This document shows positions 32,393-40,649 of a DNA stretch of 64,000 nucleotides, in pieces. Under the pieces are notes generated by a model, which saw nothing but the letters and a program-made list of their open reading frames with translations, was not told the DNA's origin and made no database searches. The translations under genes were made by a program, and so were the position numbers. How positions within the stretch are numbered: position 1 is the first letter of the stretch; each line of letters begins with the position of its first letter. The stretch comes from Streptacidiphilus jeojiense (GTDB lineage: Bacteria > Actinomycetota > Actinomycetes > Streptomycetales > Streptomycetaceae), in assembly GCF_000719095.1 (NCBI RefSeq), contig NZ_JOEH01000015.1, positions 62,001-126,000 on the forward strand, in the 5' to 3' direction.

Positions 32393-33883
32393 ATGACCGC
32401 CTCGCCCCTGTCCAGAAGAACCTTCCTGCGCGGCTCGGCACTCGCCGCCGGCGCGGTCGCCGCCGGCGGTGCGCTCAGCGCCTGCGGATCGAGCGGATCC
32501 GGCTCCGGCAGCGGCTCCGGGCTGGCCTACTGGGACTGGTACGTCACCCAGGCGCCCTGGGTCGACGGGGAGATCTCCCGCTTCCAGAAGGCCCATGCGG
32601 GCGTGACCGTCAAGAAGACCACCCAGGTCTCCGCCAAGTACGCCGACCTGGTCGCCCTCGCCTACCGCAGCGGCTCCACCCCGGACGTGTTCATGGTCCC
32701 GCAGAGCCCCGGACTGGCCGAGCAGGTGGACCGCGGCTGGCTGCTCCCGCTCGACCAGTGGGCCACCGCCTCCTGGCAGTCCCGCTTCCCGGCCGGCACC
32801 TTCATCGAAGGCGCCAACGTCTTCGGCGGCAAGGTCTACTCCGCCCCGCTCAAGGGCTCCGCCCCGCAGTACCAGCTCTACATCCACAACGGCGTGTTCA
32901 GGACCGCCGGGCTGACCAACCCGGACGGCAGCGTGAAGACGCCCACCACCTGGGACGAGGTCAGCGCCGCCGCCGACGCCATCACCAGGAAGTCCGGCGG
33001 TAAGACGTACGGCTTCGGTTTCGGCAACGGCGACAACATGGGACTGATGGCCTGGTGGCTGGACCTGTTCGTGCGCGGGGCCGGTGCCCCCGGCGGCGCT
33101 CCCAGCGGATCGGGCACCGGCCTGGACCTGCGCGTCGGCAGGTGGACCTACGCCAGCGACCGTTCCTACGCCGACTTCCTCGACCTGATGGTGCAGTGGA
33201 AGCAGCGCGGCTACTTCTACCCCGACTCGCTCAGCCTGTCCGACGAGGCGGCCCGCGCCTTCTTCGAGCGCGGCAGGTTCGGCATGACCGTCGGCGGGGT
33301 GTGGAACCAGCCCGAGTGGACCCAGCACAGGTTCACCGACTACAGCCTGGTCACCCTCCCCTCCCCCGGGGCGACACCGAAGGCCTTCTACTACGCCGAC
33401 CCGGTCGGCACCGGCGCCTTCGCCGCGGTCTCCGCCAGGACCAAGCACCCGCAACAGGCCTTCCAGTGGGTGGACGCGCTGACCTCGCCCGCCGCCGGAC
33501 GCCGCTGGGTGCAGGACCTCAACGGCGTCTCGGTCTACCCGGCCGACAACGCACCGGCCGGCATCGACTCCAAGCCCTTCGCCGCCTTCGTCGCCATGAC
33601 GGCGCAGGAACTGACCGGCCCGGTGCCGGTGATCCGCAACCCCGACCTGGCCGGGGTCGCCCCGCAGGCCCCCAAGTCCGACATCGGCGACCTGGTCACC
33701 GGCGTCTACACCGGGCAGATCAAGGACCTGCAGTCGGCGCTGAGCAGCCTGGCCGGCGAGAAGGAGCAGCTCCTCTCCACCGCTGTGGCCGCAGTGGCCA
33801 AGGGCGGCAAGAAGGCCGCCATGACCGACTACGTGTTCGCCGACTGGGACCCGACCCGGCCGTACACCGCAGCGAAGGCCTGA
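32393..33883 (+). CDS. ABC sugar importer solute-binding lipoprotein
   Basis: 496 aa from the second of two close ATGs. GGAAGG is 9 nt from 32393 but only 3 nt from the ATG at 32387. The signal has both a twin-arginine motif (SRRTFLRG) and a lipobox LSAC with GSSGSGSGSG after it, so it is a Tat-exported lipoprotein. The mature protein is a family 1 extracellular binding protein (LAYWDWYVTQAPWVDGEI; TPDVFMVPQSPGLAEQVDRG; GRFGMTVGGVWNQPEW; TKHPQQAFQWVDALTSPAAG). It captures an oligosaccharide for the two permeases that follow. No ATPase gene is in the operon; as is common in Streptomyces, a shared MsiK-type ATPase probably serves. Confidence 0.92.
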   Translation: MTASPLSRRTFLRGSALAAGAVAAGGALSACGSSGSGSGSGSGLAYWDWYVTQAPWVDGEISRFQKAHAGVTVKKTTQVSAKYADLVALAYRSGSTPDVFMVPQSPGLAEQVDRGWLLPLDQWATASWQSRFPAGTFIEGANVFGGKVYSAPLKGSAPQYQLYIHNGVFRTAGLTNPDGSVKTPTTWDEVSAAADAITRKSGGKTYGFGFGNGDNMGLMAWWLDLFVRGAGAPGGAPSGSGTGLDLRVGRWTYASDRSYADFLDLMVQWKQRGYFYPDSLSLSDEAARAFFERGRFGMTVGGVWNQPEWTQHRFTDYSLVTLPSPGATPKAFYYADPVGTGAFAAVSARTKHPQQAFQWVDALTSPAAGRRWVQDLNGVSVYPADNAPAGIDSKPFAAFVAMTAQELTGPVPVIRNPDLAGVAPQAPKSDIGDLVTGVYTGQIKDLQSALSSLAGEKEQLLSTAVAAVAKGGKKAAMTDYVFADWDPTRPYTAAKA

Positions 33884-33894
33884 GCGGCGGCCCG

Positions 33895-34902
33895 ATGACC
33901 CTCTCCGCTCCCGGGCTCCGGCGCAGGCCGGACCCCGCCGGTACGCCCGAGCCCGCTCCCGTCCGCCGCACCGGCCTGCGCCGGCGGGTACGCGCGGCCG
34001 GCTGGTCCTACGCCTACCTCGCGCCGATGGCGGTGCTGGTACTGGCCTTCGTCGTCTACCCGATCTTCGCCTCGCTCGGCTACACCTTCTACCAGTGGAA
34101 CGGCATCGGCAGCCCGTCGAACTTCGTGGGGCTGGCCAACTTCCGCCAGGTGCTGCACGACTCCATCTTCTGGGGCGCGGTCGAGCACACCTTCGTCTAC
34201 GCGTTCGTGCTGGTCCCGGTGCAGCTGCTGATCGCGCTGATGCTGGCGCTGGTACTGAACAACCCCAGGCTGCGGTTCCGGATGTTCTTCCGCACCGTCT
34301 ACTTCGTCCCGGTGGTCACCTCCGCCGCCGTGGTCGGCGTGGTGATGCAGCTGATGCTGTCCAACTTCGGCGACGCGGCCGGCAGCCTGTTCGCCGGGAC
34401 CGGGCTGACCGGCAGTCACATCGACTGGCTGGGCGACCCGCACACCGCGCTGGCGGTGGTCATCGCGATCGGCATCTGGCACACCCTCGGCTACAACCTG
34501 GTCTACTTCATGGCCGGGCTGCAGACCATCCCGGCCGAACTCTACGAGGCGGCCCGGATCGACGGCGCCGGGCCGGTCCGCTGCTTCTTCTCCATCACCC
34601 TGCCGATGCTGCGCCAGGTCGGGGTGGTCATCGTGGTGCTGGCGTTCATCGGCAGCTTCCAGGTGTTCGACCTGGTGCAGGTGCTCACCGGCGGCGGCCC
34701 CTACTTCGCCACCGAGGTCGTCAACACCTACATCTACCACCTGGCCTTCGGCGGCGGCTCCGGCTCCGGGGCGGTCCAGCCCGACGTCGGCCTGGCCTCC
34801 GCCGCCTCCTTCCTCTACGGCCTGCTGCTCATCCTCTTCTCCGCCGCGCAGGTGCTGGCCCTGCGCCGGCTGGGTCGGCGACGCGCGGGCTCAGCGCTGT
34901 GA
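33895..34902 (+). CDS. sugar ABC transporter permease (MalF type)
   Basis: A 335-aa protein that starts 11 bp after the binding-protein stop. After a 40-residue basic cytosolic N-terminus come six predicted spans (AYLAPMAVLVLAFVVYPIFA is the first). The EAA loop that contacts the ATPase is ELYEAARIDGAGPVRCFFSI (about residue 220), followed by TLPML. The sequence is typical of carbohydrate uptake family 1 permeases. It forms the channel with the next gene product. Confidence 0.93.
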   Translation: MTLSAPGLRRRPDPAGTPEPAPVRRTGLRRRVRAAGWSYAYLAPMAVLVLAFVVYPIFASLGYTFYQWNGIGSPSNFVGLANFRQVLHDSIFWGAVEHTFVYAFVLVPVQLLIALMLALVLNNPRLRFRMFFRTVYFVPVVTSAAVVGVVMQLMLSNFGDAAGSLFAGTGLTGSHIDWLGDPHTALAVVIAIGIWHTLGYNLVYFMAGLQTIPAELYEAARIDGAGPVRCFFSITLPMLRQVGVVIVVLAFIGSFQVFDLVQVLTGGGPYFATEVVNTYIYHLAFGGGSGSGAVQPDVGLASAASFLYGLLLILFSAAQVLALRRLGRRRAGSAL

Positions 34903-34913
34903 AAGGTGCCCCC

Positions 34914-35756
34914 ATGCGTACCGGCCCGATCGCCCGCACCGGCAGGCGCGGCCTGCTCTACCTGGCCCTCACCGCAGGCGGACTGCTCTGGCTCTACCCG
35001 TTCCTGTGGGCCGTCGGCGGCTCGCTCAAGAGCGACGACGACTTCTTCGCCACCGGTCTTGACCCGTTCACCACCCACCCGCAGTGGTCCAACTACAGCC
35101 AGGCCTGGGAGGAGGGGGACTTCGGCCGCTACTTCCTCAACACCGTGCTCTTCGCCGGCGGGACCGTCGTGCTCACCGTGCTGGCCACCGCCATGGCCGG
35201 CTACGTCCTGGCCCGCACCGAGTTCCCCGGCAGGAAGGCCGTGCTCGCCCTGATCGGCGCGACGCTGTTCCTGCCGCACGGCTACACCATCATCCCGGTG
35301 TTCGACCTCATCCAGCGACTGCACCTGCTCAACACCCTGTGGGCGCTGATCATCGTGCAGTCGGCCAGCGGCATGGTCTTCGGCACCTTCCTGTTCATGG
35401 GCTACTTCTCCACCATCGACCGGGGGTTGGAGGAGGCCGCCCGGGTGGACGGAGCCGACTTCCACCAGGTGTTCTGGCGGATCATGCTGCCGCTGTCCGG
35501 GCCGATGCTGGCCACCGTCGCGCTGTTCAGCTGCATCAACGCCTGGAACAGCTTCTTCGTCCCGCTGGTGTTCACGCTGTCGCGGCCGGACCTGCACACG
35601 CTCACGGTCGGCATGTTCACCTTCCTCGGCGAGAACTCCACCGCCTGGACGCTGGTCTGCGCCGGGTCGGTGATCACCCTGCTGCCCATCGTCGCCGTCT
35701 TCCTCGGGCTGCAGCGGTACTTCGTCAACGGTCTCGCCGGAGCGGTCAAGGAGTAG
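34914..35756 (+). CDS. sugar ABC transporter permease (MalG type)
   Basis: 280 aa from the ATG at 34914, with GAAAGG upstream. A GTG 15 bp earlier is less likely because it lies on the previous stop. There are six predicted spans. The EAA motif is GLEEAARVDGADFHQVFWRI (about residue 178) followed by MLPLSGP. FLPHGYTIIPVFDLIQRLHL is the usual central segment. It pairs with the upstream permease. The hairpin terminator just downstream marks the end of the operon. Confidence 0.93.
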   Translation: MRTGPIARTGRRGLLYLALTAGGLLWLYPFLWAVGGSLKSDDDFFATGLDPFTTHPQWSNYSQAWEEGDFGRYFLNTVLFAGGTVVLTVLATAMAGYVLARTEFPGRKAVLALIGATLFLPHGYTIIPVFDLIQRLHLLNTLWALIIVQSASGMVFGTFLFMGYFSTIDRGLEEAARVDGADFHQVFWRIMLPLSGPMLATVALFSCINAWNSFFVPLVFTLSRPDLHTLTVGMFTFLGENSTAWTLVCAGSVITLLPIVAVFLGLQRYFVNGLAGAVKE

Positions 35757-35778
35757 GCCCTGCGGACGACCGACCTGT

Positions 35779-35807
35779 CGCCCCCGGCAGCGCGTCTGCC
35801 GGGGGCG
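35779..35807 (+). terminator. hairpin terminator after the ABC operon
   Basis: Perfect 12-bp stem, CGCCCCCGGCAG (35779-35790) with CTGCCGGGGGCG (35796-35807), and a 5-nt loop. It lies between the second permease and the dehydrogenase gene and would attenuate read-through. Confidence 0.82.
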
Positions 35808-35867
35808 CAGCACGTACCCGTGAAGACCACGTACCCCCACAGGGAAACCAACAGAGAAGGAGTCCGC

Positions 35868-36849
35868 GTGGCCGGCCTGCCCGCAGTCCTGGCGTTCGAC
35901 CCCGTCCACACCGCCGCCGTCTTCCCGCCGGACGTGCTGGCCCGCCTCGGCCGCAGCCTGGACCTGCGCGGCCCCCTACCCGAGCCTGGGCGGCGTCGAC
36001 CTCGCCGACACCGAGGTCGTGGTCACCGGCTGGGGCGGCCCGCCGATCGACGCCGCTGTGCTGGACCGGGCCCCGCGGCTGCGCGCCGTGCTGCACTCGG
36101 CCGGTTCGGTCAAGGCGTTCGTCGGTCCGGAGGTGTTCGAGCGCGGGATACAGGTGTCCTCGGCGGCCGGGGTCAACGCCGTGCCCGTCGCCGAGTACAC
36201 CCTCGCCGCACTGGTCCTGGCGGCCAAGCGGGTACTGCCGGCGGGCCGCCGCGTCCCGGTGGACGAGCGGCAGGTGACCACGCCCACCGGCATCGGGCTG
36301 CGCGGCCGGGCCGTGGGCGTGGTCGGGGCGTCCCGGGTCGGACGGCTGGTGGTGGCGGGCCTGGTGGTGGCGGGCGCGCGGGTGCTGCTGGCCGACCCCT
36401 ACCTCGGTGCGGAGGCCGCCTCGGCGATGGGCGCCGAGCTCACCGGGCTCGACGCCCTCTGCCGCAGCTGCGACCTGGTCACCGTCCATGCCCCGGAACT
36501 GCCGTCCACCAGGCACATGTTCGACCGCCGGCGGTTGGGGCTGCTGCCCGACGGAACCGTGCTCGTCAACACCTCCCGAGGCTCGCTGCTCGACCACGAG
36601 GCGCTCGCGGAGGAGTGCGGCGCCGGCCGTCTCGCCGCGGTGTTGGACGTCACCGACCCGGAGCCGCTGCCGCCGGACCACCCGCTGCTGTCGCTGCCCG
36701 AGGTGCTGATCACCCCGCACGTGGCCGGGGCGTCGGGGCGCGAGCGGCGACTGCTCGGGGAGTTCACCGCCGCCGAGGCGGAACGGCTGACGGCAGGTCA
36801 GGCCCTGCAGGGGCTGGTGCGCTGGGACGAGCTCTCCCGGTCGGCCTGA
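35868..36849 (+). pseudogene. D-isomer-specific 2-hydroxyacid dehydrogenase, frameshifted
   Basis: The frame opens at GTG 35868 (AAGGAG before it) and reads about 35 family-like residues (LPAVLAFDPVHTAAVFPPDV ... LDLRGP). It then loses frame at a run of five C (35972-35976). The rest continues in the next frame to 36849: VVVTGWGGPPIDAAVL, the NAD loop GVVGASRVGRLVVAG, VTVHAPELPSTRHMF, NTSRGSLLDHEAL and ITPHVAGASGRERR. Deleting one C restores a continuous protein of about 326 aa. It is therefore a recent single-base insertion, a sequencing error or, less likely, programmed slippage. Only the 36019 GTG would give a 276-aa protein without the N-terminal part. The context suggests a role in metabolising the imported sugar acid. 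Confidence 0.75.
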
Positions 36850-36860
36850 GCCGCGGTACG

Positions 36861-36887
36861 GGGCAGGGTCCGTCAGGTTCCCTGCCC
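36861..36887. terminator. hairpin terminator between convergent genes
   Basis: GGGCAGGG (36861-36868) pairs with CCCTGCCC (36880-36887) across an 11-nt loop, between the dehydrogenase gene and the GH6 operon end. Confidence 0.65.
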
Positions 36888-36912
36888 TGCAACGGTGTTC
36901 AGGCGGCGTCCG

Positions 36913-37860
36913 TCATGTTCCGTTGATCAGCGCGACGGCCAGCGCCGGATCGAAGGTTCCGGCGGGGGTGGTCGGATCGGTACCGCACTCCCCGTCGGAG
37001 ACCCCCGGTGTCTTCACCCACAGCAGCAGGTCGGCTCCGCCGCCCGACTGCGGGGTGGTCCCCAGCTTCGCCCCGGACGGGTTGCACCACTCGCCGTCCG
37101 AGCCGTTGCCGTTGCGGCTGGTGTCCACCACGAAGTGCGAACTCCCGCCGAGCGAGGCGTTGATGGAGCCCGCGTAGGTCTCCGACGAGCCGGTGGTGTA
37201 GAAGTTCGAGACGTTCACCGAGAAACCGCGGATGTTGGCCACACCGGCGGCCTTCAGCTCGGCCGCCATGGTCGCCGGAGCCACCCAGTTGGTGTGTCCG
37301 GCGTCCAGGTAGGCCCAGGTGTCGATCGCCTTCGTCTGGAACATCCGGGTCGCGAACAGCAGCATCGCGGTCCGCGAGGACTGCTGAGCCGCCGTCAGGC
37401 AGCTGTAGTCCGACAGGGCGTCGGGCTCGATCACCACCACGGCGGGCCGGGCGGCGACGGCCGCGGCGAAGGTGGAGATCCAGGACTCGTACGCACTGAC
37501 GCTGCTCGCGCCGCCGCCCGAGTAGCCGCTGCACGCGTCCCGGTCGGGGATGTCGTAGGCGACCAGCACCGGCACCTTGCCGTGGCTGTAGGCCGTACCG
37601 ACATAGCTGCTCACCTCCGTACCGATGTCGCCGCCGTCGTCCCCGAACCAGCGGGCGATCGGCTCGGCAGCGATGGCGGACCGGATACTCGCCGCCCTCG
37701 GGTCGGACGGGTTGGCCGCCACCCACGCCGCCGGGGCCGAGGCGGGGTTGACGTAGAAGCCGCTCGTTCCCGAGAGCGGGTCGGCGGAGGCGCTCGGCGC
37801 TGCGAACAGGCAGCACGCGAAGGCCAGCAGGACGGTGCCGAGCAGGGCGCTGCGGCGCAT
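36913..37860 (-). CDS. secreted GH6 cellulase, catalytic domain only
   Basis: 315 aa from the ATG at 37860. A Sec signal peptide (residues 1-26, cut near SASA) leads directly into a GH6 barrel. The motifs VPVLVAYDIPDRDACSGYS, VVVIEPDALSDYSC (catalytic Asp region), YLDAGHTNWV, GFSVNVSNF, HFVVDTSRNGNG and the C-terminal LLLWVKTPGVSDGEC are all intact. No cellulose-binding module is present. GH6 enzymes cut cellulose or beta-1,4-glucan with inversion, from the non-reducing end or internally. It is transcribed 11 bp after the second GH6 gene and diverges as part of that operon from a LacI regulator. Confidence 0.93.
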   Translation of the reverse strand: MRRSALLGTVLLAFACCLFAAPSASADPLSGTSGFYVNPASAPAAWVAANPSDPRAASIRSAIAAEPIARWFGDDGGDIGTEVSSYVGTAYSHGKVPVLVAYDIPDRDACSGYSGGGASSVSAYESWISTFAAAVAARPAVVVIEPDALSDYSCLTAAQQSSRTAMLLFATRMFQTKAIDTWAYLDAGHTNWVAPATMAAELKAAGVANIRGFSVNVSNFYTTGSSETYAGSINASLGGSSHFVVDTSRNGNGSDGEWCNPSGAKLGTTPQSGGGADLLLWVKTPGVSDGECGTDPTTPAGTFDPALAVALINGT

Positions 37861-37871
37861 GGCGGGCCCCC

Positions 37872-39233
37872 TCACCGGTTCCGGTTGAAGGTCAGGACCG
37901 GGTCGGCGTTGCCGACCAGCGTCAGCGCCATCTCGGGCCGCCAGGCCCCGGCGACCGGGTCCACGGCCCCGTACTCCGGATCGACGGTCCCGCCAGGGAT
38001 GCTGCGGTTGCACTGGCCGTCGGAGGTGCCGATCGTCTTCACGTACAGGTAGGCGTCCGCCAGTGGGACCTGGGTGTCGGCGGTCGGACGGGCACCCATG
38101 CCGCGGCCCGGTGCGTTGCACCAGGTCTGCGGGTCACCGGCGTACTTGCCCGGGGGCGGCGTCCAAACGCCCTGGCCGTTGCGGCTGGTGTCCACGACGA
38201 AATGGGTGAGCTGGTCCGCGGGCGGCGTGCCGACGTTCTTGTCGAACCAGGCGTCGGTCCAGTGCCAGGTGCTGTAGTCGTTGGCGGACACCTTGTCGCC
38301 GGGCAGCGAGTCGTTGGGGGCGGAGGCCGAGTAGTACTGGCTCGCGCAGTAGTTGGTGTGGCCCGCGGCCCAGGCCGGCCCCTCGGTGGCGAACCAGATG
38401 CACTTGGCGACCCAGGTGCCGTACTGATCGGACTGGGCGGTCGGCTGGGTGCTGGAGACGTTCAGCGAGAAGCCCTGGACCTGGGCCACTCCGGCCCGGA
38501 TCAGCCGGGAGGCGGCGTCGCCGACGGCGAGCCAGTGGCTGTTCCCGGCATCGAGGTAGACCGAGGCACCGGGCTGTGCCTCCAGCACGCCGACCGCGTA
38601 CCTGAGGTCGGCGAGTCGGGCCGCGCTGAGCGCGCCGGTCGGGTCGGTGGCCGCGCCGCAGTCCGAGGGCAGGTTTGCCAGGGCGTCCGGCTCCAGGATG
38701 ACGACGGCCTTGCTCCGGCCCAGGCCCTTGGCGAACGCCGCGATCCACGCCTGGTAGTCGGCGTCCGACTGGGCTCCGCCCGCCGAGTACTGCGAGCAGT
38801 CGCGCAACGGGATGTCGTAGGCGACCAGCACCGGAACCGACCGCTGCGCCGCGGCCTTCCGGACCAGGTCCTTCACCTTGTGGTTCACCTGGGCGGGCGT
38901 GTCGTCGCCGAACCAGGTCGCGCCGGGCCAACTGGCCAGCTTCGCCATGGCGGTGGCGTCGGCGAGGTCGTGCCGGAACAGGTCCGTCCTCGCCTGCTTC
39001 GCCGCAAGGCCGTCCGGGTTGACGTAGAAGCGGGTGCCGGGGGCGAGGGTGCGGGTCGAGGAACTGGAGGTTGGGGTGGAGGTTGGGGTGGAGGCGGCGG
39101 TGGCGTCCGCGGGTGAGGTCGCGGCGGCCGTGGCCGAGCCCGTCACGGCCAGGCCGAGGCCGGTCATGAGGACGACGGTCAGCAGGGCGAGCGGTCTGTT
39201 GCGCAAGTTGCGCAGGTGCGGGTGGATCGGCAT
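37872..39233 (-). CDS. secreted GH6 cellulase / cellobiohydrolase-like
   Basis: A 453-aa protein. The signal peptide (about residues 1-37) is followed by a Ser/Thr-rich linker (about 40-62) and a GH6 domain with VPVLVAYDIPLRDCSQYS, KAVVILEPDALANLPSDC, YLDAGNSHWL, GFSLNVSSTQ, HFVVDTSRNGQG and AYLYVKTIGTSDGQC. Compared with the downstream GH6 gene it carries an insertion (about 285-345, CIWFATEGPAWAAGHTNYCA and following) that could form the tunnel-covering loop of exo-acting enzymes, so it may be a cellobiohydrolase while the shorter one is an endoglucanase; that split is inferred. First gene of a two-gene operon. Confidence 0.92.
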   Translation of the reverse strand: MPIHPHLRNLRNRPLALLTVVLMTGLGLAVTGSATAAATSPADATAASTPTSTPTSSSSTRTLAPGTRFYVNPDGLAAKQARTDLFRHDLADATAMAKLASWPGATWFGDDTPAQVNHKVKDLVRKAAAQRSVPVLVAYDIPLRDCSQYSAGGAQSDADYQAWIAAFAKGLGRSKAVVILEPDALANLPSDCGAATDPTGALSAARLADLRYAVGVLEAQPGASVYLDAGNSHWLAVGDAASRLIRAGVAQVQGFSLNVSSTQPTAQSDQYGTWVAKCIWFATEGPAWAAGHTNYCASQYYSASAPNDSLPGDKVSANDYSTWHWTDAWFDKNVGTPPADQLTHFVVDTSRNGQGVWTPPPGKYAGDPQTWCNAPGRGMGARPTADTQVPLADAYLYVKTIGTSDGQCNRSIPGGTVDPEYGAVDPVAGAWRPEMALTLVGNADPVLTFNRNR

Positions 39234-39385
39234 GACGGGACCTCTTCGATGGCAGGGTCCCGGCCCGGAGCGGCGTCAGTGCTCGATGGTCGCGTCGGCC
39301 ACCGGCCGTGTCAACGGCTGCGACTCGGATAATTTTCCCCGTCGAAACACTTCCCAGACGGCGGGGCGTCCTTCTAGCCTGCGAC

Positions 39386-39486
39386 TGTTACCGCTCCCAG
39401 TTTTTATGGGAGCAGACGTCAACACCGGTCCGAAACTGCGGCGTCAACCCAGTTCAATGGTGTTGTTCAGACTGTAACCGCTCACA
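39386..39486. promoter_or_regulatory. GH6/lacI divergent promoter with two LacI-type boxes
   Basis: TGTTACCGCTCCCA (39386-39399) and TGTAACCGCTCACA (39473-39486) both fit TGNNANCGNTNNCA and differ from each other at two positions. The first is followed by GCTCCCA-GTTTTTA-TGGGAGC (39393-39413), a 7-bp-arm palindrome sharing half-sites with the CebR box. The 385-bp region 39234-39618 holds these sites and two TTGACG elements on the minus strand, and no gene. Confidence 0.65.
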
Positions 39487-39618
39487 GAAAAGCCGGTTGG
39501 CACTGGATCGGAGGTACCTGCGTCGCCGAGAACCGCCGGGCCCTGGGGCGCGGCGGCCGGCGAGGCATACAGTTCTGGTGGTCCCCGTCCGCGATGCAGG
39601 AACAGGAGCAGCTCGTAC

Positions 39619-40620
39619 ATGAGCAATCGGCAGCCCACGCTCGACGAGGTGGCGGAGCGCGCCGGTGTCTCCCGGGGCACCGTCTCGCGGGTCATCAACG
39701 ATCGCCACCACGTCAGCGCCAAGGCCCGACTGGCCGTGCAGAGCGCCATCGCGGAGCTCGGCTACGTGCCCAGCATGGCGGCCCGGTCGCTCGCCTCCCA
39801 GCGCCGCGGTGCGGTCGTCCTGGCGATCTCCAGCGACGACCCCGCACTGTTCGCCAACCTCTTCTTCGCCGAGGTGATCGCCGGCGTCAACGCGGTCATC
39901 GAGGAGACCGACCTCCAACTCCTGCTGGTCCTGGCCGCCTCGGAGCGCGGCCGGAGCAGACTCGCCCGGATCCTGCAGTCACGGGGCGCGGACGGGGTCA
40001 TGCTGCTGGCGCTGCGCGAGAACGACCCGCTAGCGAAGGTGGCCGAGGCCGGAGGCGTCCCGGTGGTCCACGGCGGCCGTCCGCTGGACGGGACACCGCG
40101 CTGGTACGTGGATGCCGACAACCGCGGTGGAGCCCGGCAGGCCGTGGAACACCTGGTCGCCACCGGACGCAGCCGCATCGCCACCGTCACCGGTCCGCAG
40201 GACCTGAACGCCGGCGTCTCCCGCTACCTGGGCTACCGCGAGGCGATGGCGCTGGCCGGGCTGAGCGACCACCGGGTGGCCCACGCCGACTTCACCGAGG
40301 CCGGCGGTGCCGCGGCCACCAGCCGGCTCCTCGACGAACACCCGGACCTGGACGCGGTGTTCGTGGCCTCCGACGCGATGGCGGCCGGCGCCCTCGGGGT
40401 GCTGCGCGAGCGCGGCCGTACGGTACCAGGCGACGTCGCGGTCGTCGGCTTCAACGACGTCCGGGCGGCCCAGCACACCCGGCCGGCCCTCACCACCGTT
40501 CGGCAGCCCATCATCGCGCTCGGCCGCGAGATGACCCGCATGCTGGTCCGCCTGATCGACGGTGAGGAGCCGACTCCGCTGATCCTGCCCACCGAACTGG
40601 TGGTCAGGGAGTCGACGTGA
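39619..40620 (+). CDS. LacI-family regulator of the GH6/GH31 cluster
   Basis: A 333-aa protein. HTH residues 7-28 (TLDEVAERAGVSRGTVSRVI), hinge about 45-60 (GYVPSMAARSLASQRRGAV). The effector domain has a standard layout (LFANLFFAEVIAGVNAVIEE; GADGVMLLALRENDPLAKV; VFVASDAMAAGALGVLRERG; VAVVGFNDVRAAQHTRPALT). It is divergent from the GH6 operon and convergent with the GH31 gene. The boxes at 39386 and 39473 are its likely operators, with a related partial box in front of GH31. The likely inducer is a cello- or gluco-oligosaccharide. It is not the same paralogue as the LacI at 31126. Confidence 0.92.
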   Translation: MSNRQPTLDEVAERAGVSRGTVSRVINDRHHVSAKARLAVQSAIAELGYVPSMAARSLASQRRGAVVLAISSDDPALFANLFFAEVIAGVNAVIEETDLQLLLVLAASERGRSRLARILQSRGADGVMLLALRENDPLAKVAEAGGVPVVHGGRPLDGTPRWYVDADNRGGARQAVEHLVATGRSRIATVTGPQDLNAGVSRYLGYREAMALAGLSDHRVAHADFTEAGGAAATSRLLDEHPDLDAVFVASDAMAAGALGVLRERGRTVPGDVAVVGFNDVRAAQHTRPALTTVRQPIIALGREMTRMLVRLIDGEEPTPLILPTELVVREST

Positions 40621-40629
40621 CCGCGGAGG

Positions 40630-40649
40630 CCGTCAGCCGAAGCTGACGG
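40630..40649. terminator. short hairpin between convergent genes
   Basis: CCGTCAGC (40630-40637), loop CGAA, GCTGACGG (40642-40649). This is an 8-bp stem in the 12-bp gap and last codons of the GH31 gene. Confidence 0.5.
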
